Assembly (NCBI GenBank): GCA_003661015.1 | Contig: QMVI01000038.1 | Span: 1-8,444, forward strand | From: Methanosarcinales archaeon | GTDB taxonomy: Archaea > Halobacteriota > Methanosarcinia > DSM-18856 > Methermicoccaceae | Direction: 5' to 3' | Length of the DNA: 8,444 nt | Shown: positions 6,085-8,444 of the stretch, piece after piece | Position numbering within the stretch: the stretch's first letter is position 1 | Layout of the letters: each line of letters begins with the position of its first letter | Program-made: the position numbers and the translations under genes | Notes under the pieces: model-generated | Told to the model about the DNA's origin: nothing | The model's input: the letters and a program-made list of their open reading frames with translations, nothing else | Database searches by the model: none

Positions 6085-7287
6085 ATGTTCCTTACACTAT
6101 CTGATGTGGATACACATGGAAAATCTGTGTTGGTGAGACTTGACCTAAATTCGCCCATGGACCCATCGGGAGTGATACTTGATGATATGCGGTTTAGGTG
6201 TCATATACCTACATTGAAGGAATTGGAAGATGCAAAAGTTGTTATCATGGCTCATCAATCGAGACCAGGGAAAAAGGACTTCACAACAATGGAGCCACAT
6301 GCAAAGCTTCTAACAAAGCTTCTGGGAAGAAAGGTTGAGTATGTTGATGATATTTTTGGCTCACACGCTCGCTCAATGATTAGAAACCTCGCCAGTGGAG
6401 AGATAATGCTCCTTGAGAATGTGAGATTCTATTCTGAAGAAACTCTGTCTAGAACGCCCGAAGAGCATGCAACCACCCACATGGTTAGAAGACTTGCTCC
6501 CCTCTTTGATTTGTTCGTGAATGATGCGTTCTCTGCGTCTCATCGTTCTCATGCCTCTATCGTTGGCTTCACACCAGTTCTCACATCGGTTGCTGGGAAA
6601 CTCATGGAAACCGAAATAAGAAGCCTCTCGAAAACGCTTGAGGGTAGAGGTAGAACTGTATTCGTACTTGGTGGTGTGAAGCCAGAGGACTCCCTAAAAA
6701 TGGCTGAAAATGTTTTGAAGATGTCAGAAACGAGTGTGATATTCACAGGACTCATTGCAAACTTGTGTCTTTTTGCAAAAGGTATAAAACTTGGAGAGGA
6801 TAACGAGAAATTGTTAAAATCTATGGGAATGACAGATTATATTGACAATGTAAAGAAGATTTTGGATAATTTCGGAGATAGAATACTTTTACCAGTTGAT
6901 TTTGGTGTGGATGCCAATGGAAAGAGAAGGAACATAACAATCGAAGAACTACCTACACCCCACACAATCATGGATATTGGAGAAAAAAGTATAGAGATAT
7001 TCAAGAAAGAAATAGAGAGTGCAAATGTTGTTGTGATGAACGGTCCTGCTGGGGTAATAGAGAATCCAAATTATCAACTTGGAACATTTGAGCTTCTGAA
7101 AGCTGCAACAAAAGCAAAATATTCTGTCATAGGCGGGGGGCACATATCTGCAGCTGCGAATAGAGTTGGAGTGGTATCCAAACTATCCCATGTGAGTACG
7201 GGAGGCGGGGCAACTTTGGAATTCTTAAGTGGAGAGAAACTCCCAGGAATCGAGGCGCTTCAAAGATGGGCAAAGAAAACGAGATAA
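6085..7287 (+). CDS. pgk: Phosphoglycerate kinase, archaeal type
   Basis: Catalyses 1,3-bisphosphoglycerate + ADP to/from 3-phosphoglycerate + ATP in cytoplasmic glycolysis/gluconeogenesis; in an autotroph or methanogen mostly in the gluconeogenic direction. The 400 residues fit archaeal Pgk. The N-terminal domain has VRLDLNSP (17-24), AHQSRPG (56-62), ENVRF (111-115) and SHRSHAS (152-158). The C-terminal nucleotide domain has LGGVKPEDSLK (195-205) in place of the bacterial GGAKV(S/D) form, MNGPAGVIE (318-326), GGGH (350-353) and the phosphate loop STGGGATLEFLSG (371-383). I chose the ATG at 6085 because MFLTLSDVDTHGKSVLVR matches the family opening and the TATA box places transcription start after the ATG at 6061, which would add eight unrelated residues. 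No Shine-Dalgarno site is present at either. The stop is TAA. Confidence 0.95.
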   Translation: MFLTLSDVDTHGKSVLVRLDLNSPMDPSGVILDDMRFRCHIPTLKELEDAKVVIMAHQSRPGKKDFTTMEPHAKLLTKLLGRKVEYVDDIFGSHARSMIRNLASGEIMLLENVRFYSEETLSRTPEEHATTHMVRRLAPLFDLFVNDAFSASHRSHASIVGFTPVLTSVAGKLMETEIRSLSKTLEGRGRTVFVLGGVKPEDSLKMAENVLKMSETSVIFTGLIANLCLFAKGIKLGEDNEKLLKSMGMTDYIDNVKKILDNFGDRILLPVDFGVDANGKRRNITIEELPTPHTIMDIGEKSIEIFKKEIESANVVVMNGPAGVIENPNYQLGTFELLKAATKAKYSVIGGGHISAAANRVGVVSKLSHVSTGGGATLEFLSGEKLPGIEALQRWAKKTR

Positions 7288-7298
7288 AATCGGCAGTT

Positions 7299-7306
7299 CT
7301 ATATAT
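7299..7306 (+). promoter_or_regulatory. Possible TATA element before the oxidoreductase gene
   Basis: CTATATAT lies in the 49-base gap after pgk, about 35 bases before the TTG start. Initiation about 25 bases downstream would give a very short leader. It may allow separate transcription of the downstream gene, although co-transcription with pgk is equally possible. Confidence 0.3.
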
Positions 7307-7324
7307 TCTGCATGAGTAAAGCGC

Positions 7325-7330
7325 AGGGGG
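7325..7330 (+). promoter_or_regulatory. Shine-Dalgarno-like site for the TTG-started oxidoreductase
   Basis: AGGGGG lies six bases before the TTG at 7337. An in-frame TGA at 7313-7315 blocks any longer reading, and no in-frame ATG lies between, so a TTG start with this site is the best choice. Confidence 0.45.
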
Positions 7331-7336
7331 TTTGAT

Positions 7337-8413
7337 TTGAGACTGGTGGTTATAGGAGGAGGCATTGGTGGAGCAGAGAGTGTAAGACTTGCTTCATCTC
7401 TATCTGCCGATATAACATTAATAGAACCAAAGAAAAGACTTGAATGTCAGGCTCTTTATCCTGAATATCTGAGTGGAAAAGTCGATATCGAAGACATATG
7501 TGCAGAACTATCTCCATTTTGCAGTAAATTGGGAGTCGAATTTGTGAATGAAAGGGCTCTAGGTATAACCCCAAACGAAGTTATAACTGAAAGATGTGAA
7601 GTTGGGTTTGATGTGGCGATTGTTGCTGTAGGCACCACCCAGAATTTCTTTGGCATCGAGGGAAGTGAGAAAACATTTTCGGTACACACACTTGAGGATA
7701 CAATTAAAACAAAGAGAGAGCTTGATAGAAGAAATCCAAGGAAAATTGTTATTGTGGGTTCTGGTCTTACGGGAGTAGAGGTTTCGTGTGAGCTCGCAGA
7801 GAGTTTTGAGGCAGAAATATACATCGTTGAACTGATGGACAGGGTACTTCCCACATTCCATCCGAGAGTCTCATCATATGTTGAAAAGGTTCTCAAGAAA
7901 AGGGGGGTTCACGTGCTTGTTTCAAAAGAGGTTGTGAAAATACATGATGATAAAGTCGAATTTTCAGATGGCACATCGCTGGAATGTGATATGGCAATAT
8001 GGACTGCTGGTATTAGACCAGTACCATTCGTTGACTCGACACCATTTCCAAAAACAAAAGGATGGATAAAGGTTGATGATTTTCTTAGGGTGGATGACGA
8101 GAATTACTCCAGCATTTTTGCAATCGGTGATAACTCGTGGGTCGAGATAGATGGAAAAATTGCAACAAAAACAGCAATCGAAGCTGAAAGACAGGCAAAA
8201 CATACCGTAAAAAATCTGGAGATGATGATGAAGGAAGAGAGACTAAAGAAATACAAGATAAAAGCAAGCATGGATTCCCCAATCGCTCTAATATCTCTTG
8301 GATGCGAATGTGCTATAGGTGTTTATGGTGGGCTTTGTATACGCATTCCAAAGCTTGTCTACAAATACAAAAAGTGGATAGATACGTCATTTGTGAAAAA
8401 ATTCAAAAGTTGA
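7337..8413 (+). CDS. FAD-dependent NAD(P)H dehydrogenase, NDH-2-like (COG1252 family)
   Basis: Two-dinucleotide-binding-domain flavoprotein, probably a type II NADH:acceptor oxidoreductase or relative; the electron acceptor is unknown. It starts at TTG, with MRLVVIGGGIGGAES directly giving the FAD-binding Rossmann loop GGGIGG (7-12). FDVAIVAVGT (91-100) is the ATG-type motif, KIVIVGSGLTGVEVSCELAE (136-155) is the NAD(P)H Rossmann loop and AIWTAGIRPVPFV (220-232) follows. IFAIGDNS (260-267) contains the FAD-contacting Asp, and KTAIEAERQAKHTVKNL (278-294) is the family helix. At 358 residues it is shorter than typical NDH-2 (about 400-430). The C-terminal tail, rich in Lys and aromatic residues (YKYKKWIDTSFVKKF), could bind the membrane surface, but I see no transmembrane helix. 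Disulfide-reductase CxxxxC motifs are absent. It follows pgk by 49 bases. The stop is TGA. Confidence 0.88.
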   Translation: MRLVVIGGGIGGAESVRLASSLSADITLIEPKKRLECQALYPEYLSGKVDIEDICAELSPFCSKLGVEFVNERALGITPNEVITERCEVGFDVAIVAVGTTQNFFGIEGSEKTFSVHTLEDTIKTKRELDRRNPRKIVIVGSGLTGVEVSCELAESFEAEIYIVELMDRVLPTFHPRVSSYVEKVLKKRGVHVLVSKEVVKIHDDKVEFSDGTSLECDMAIWTAGIRPVPFVDSTPFPKTKGWIKVDDFLRVDDENYSSIFAIGDNSWVEIDGKIATKTAIEAERQAKHTVKNLEMMMKEERLKKYKIKASMDSPIALISLGCECAIGVYGGLCIRIPKLVYKYKKWIDTSFVKKFKS

Positions 8414-8422
8414 GATTTGAAG

Positions 8423-8444
8423 ATGGTCTGGGTGGAGTGGAACC
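8423..8444 (+). CDS. Possible start of a further gene (cut by the window edge)
   Basis: An ATG nine bases after the oxidoreductase stop opens MVWVEWN and runs off the edge. The short spacing suggests an operon neighbour. The tryptophan-rich opening faintly recalls the N-terminus of some archaeal geranylgeranylglyceryl phosphate synthases (M-x-W-x-x-W), but seven residues cannot establish this. Confidence 0.3.

Noticed and set aside
1..8444. The three TAGs as sequencing errors
   Set aside because: Random substitutions would not be expected to give only TAG in three separate genes, with no TAA or TGA and no frameshift in the intact genes. It cannot be fully excluded without reads.

Overview
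This window looks like a piece of a moderately AT-rich euryarchaeal genome. The archaeal signs are a flap endonuclease 1 (FEN1) with a C-terminal PCNA-binding box, an archaeal-type phosphoglycerate kinase, a stand-alone PurS next to PurQ, TATA-type promoter elements and GGTG-type Shine-Dalgarno sites. A euryarchaeal gyrB is also present. FEN1 and GyrB resemble those of the Archaeoglobales/Methanosarcinales side of the Euryarchaeota as I remember them. No marker in the window fixes the lineage.

Layout. At the left edge, on the minus strand, purS is followed by the start of purQ (cut by the window edge); the two overlap by four bases. Divergent from them, on the plus strand, is a tight cluster of fen1, a CinA/MoaB-fold gene and a GT4 glycosyltransferase. 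Next is a decayed C-terminal remnant of a metal-transporting P1B-type ATPase (about 3511-4019), abutting tail-to-tail a minus-strand gyrB (4021-5922). Divergent from gyrB, on the plus strand, are pgk and an FAD/NAD(P)-dependent NDH-2-like oxidoreductase. A possible further gene starts at the right edge.

Main observation. Three conserved housekeeping genes are each interrupted once in frame, and every time by TAG. The codons are purQ codon 23 (147-149, minus), cinA-like codon 4 (1544-1546, plus) and gyrB codon 604 (4111-4113, minus). In each case reading through TAG restores family-typical sequence: the PurQ body after it, the first beta strand before the CinA-like body, and the last 29 residues of GyrB ending in NLDV. 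All seven complete genes, with gyrB read through, end in TGA or TAA; none ends in TAG. This fits an archaeon that reads TAG as sense proteome-wide, most plausibly as pyrrolysine, and not only in methylamine methyltransferases. The pyl genes themselves are not in the window.

The genes do not form one pathway. They cover purine synthesis (purS/purQ), DNA repair and replication (fen1), a nucleotide/cofactor-related enzyme, surface or lipid glycosylation, supercoiling (gyrB), central carbon metabolism (pgk) and electron transfer (NDH-2-like). The dead ATPase is the only clearly non-functional gene.
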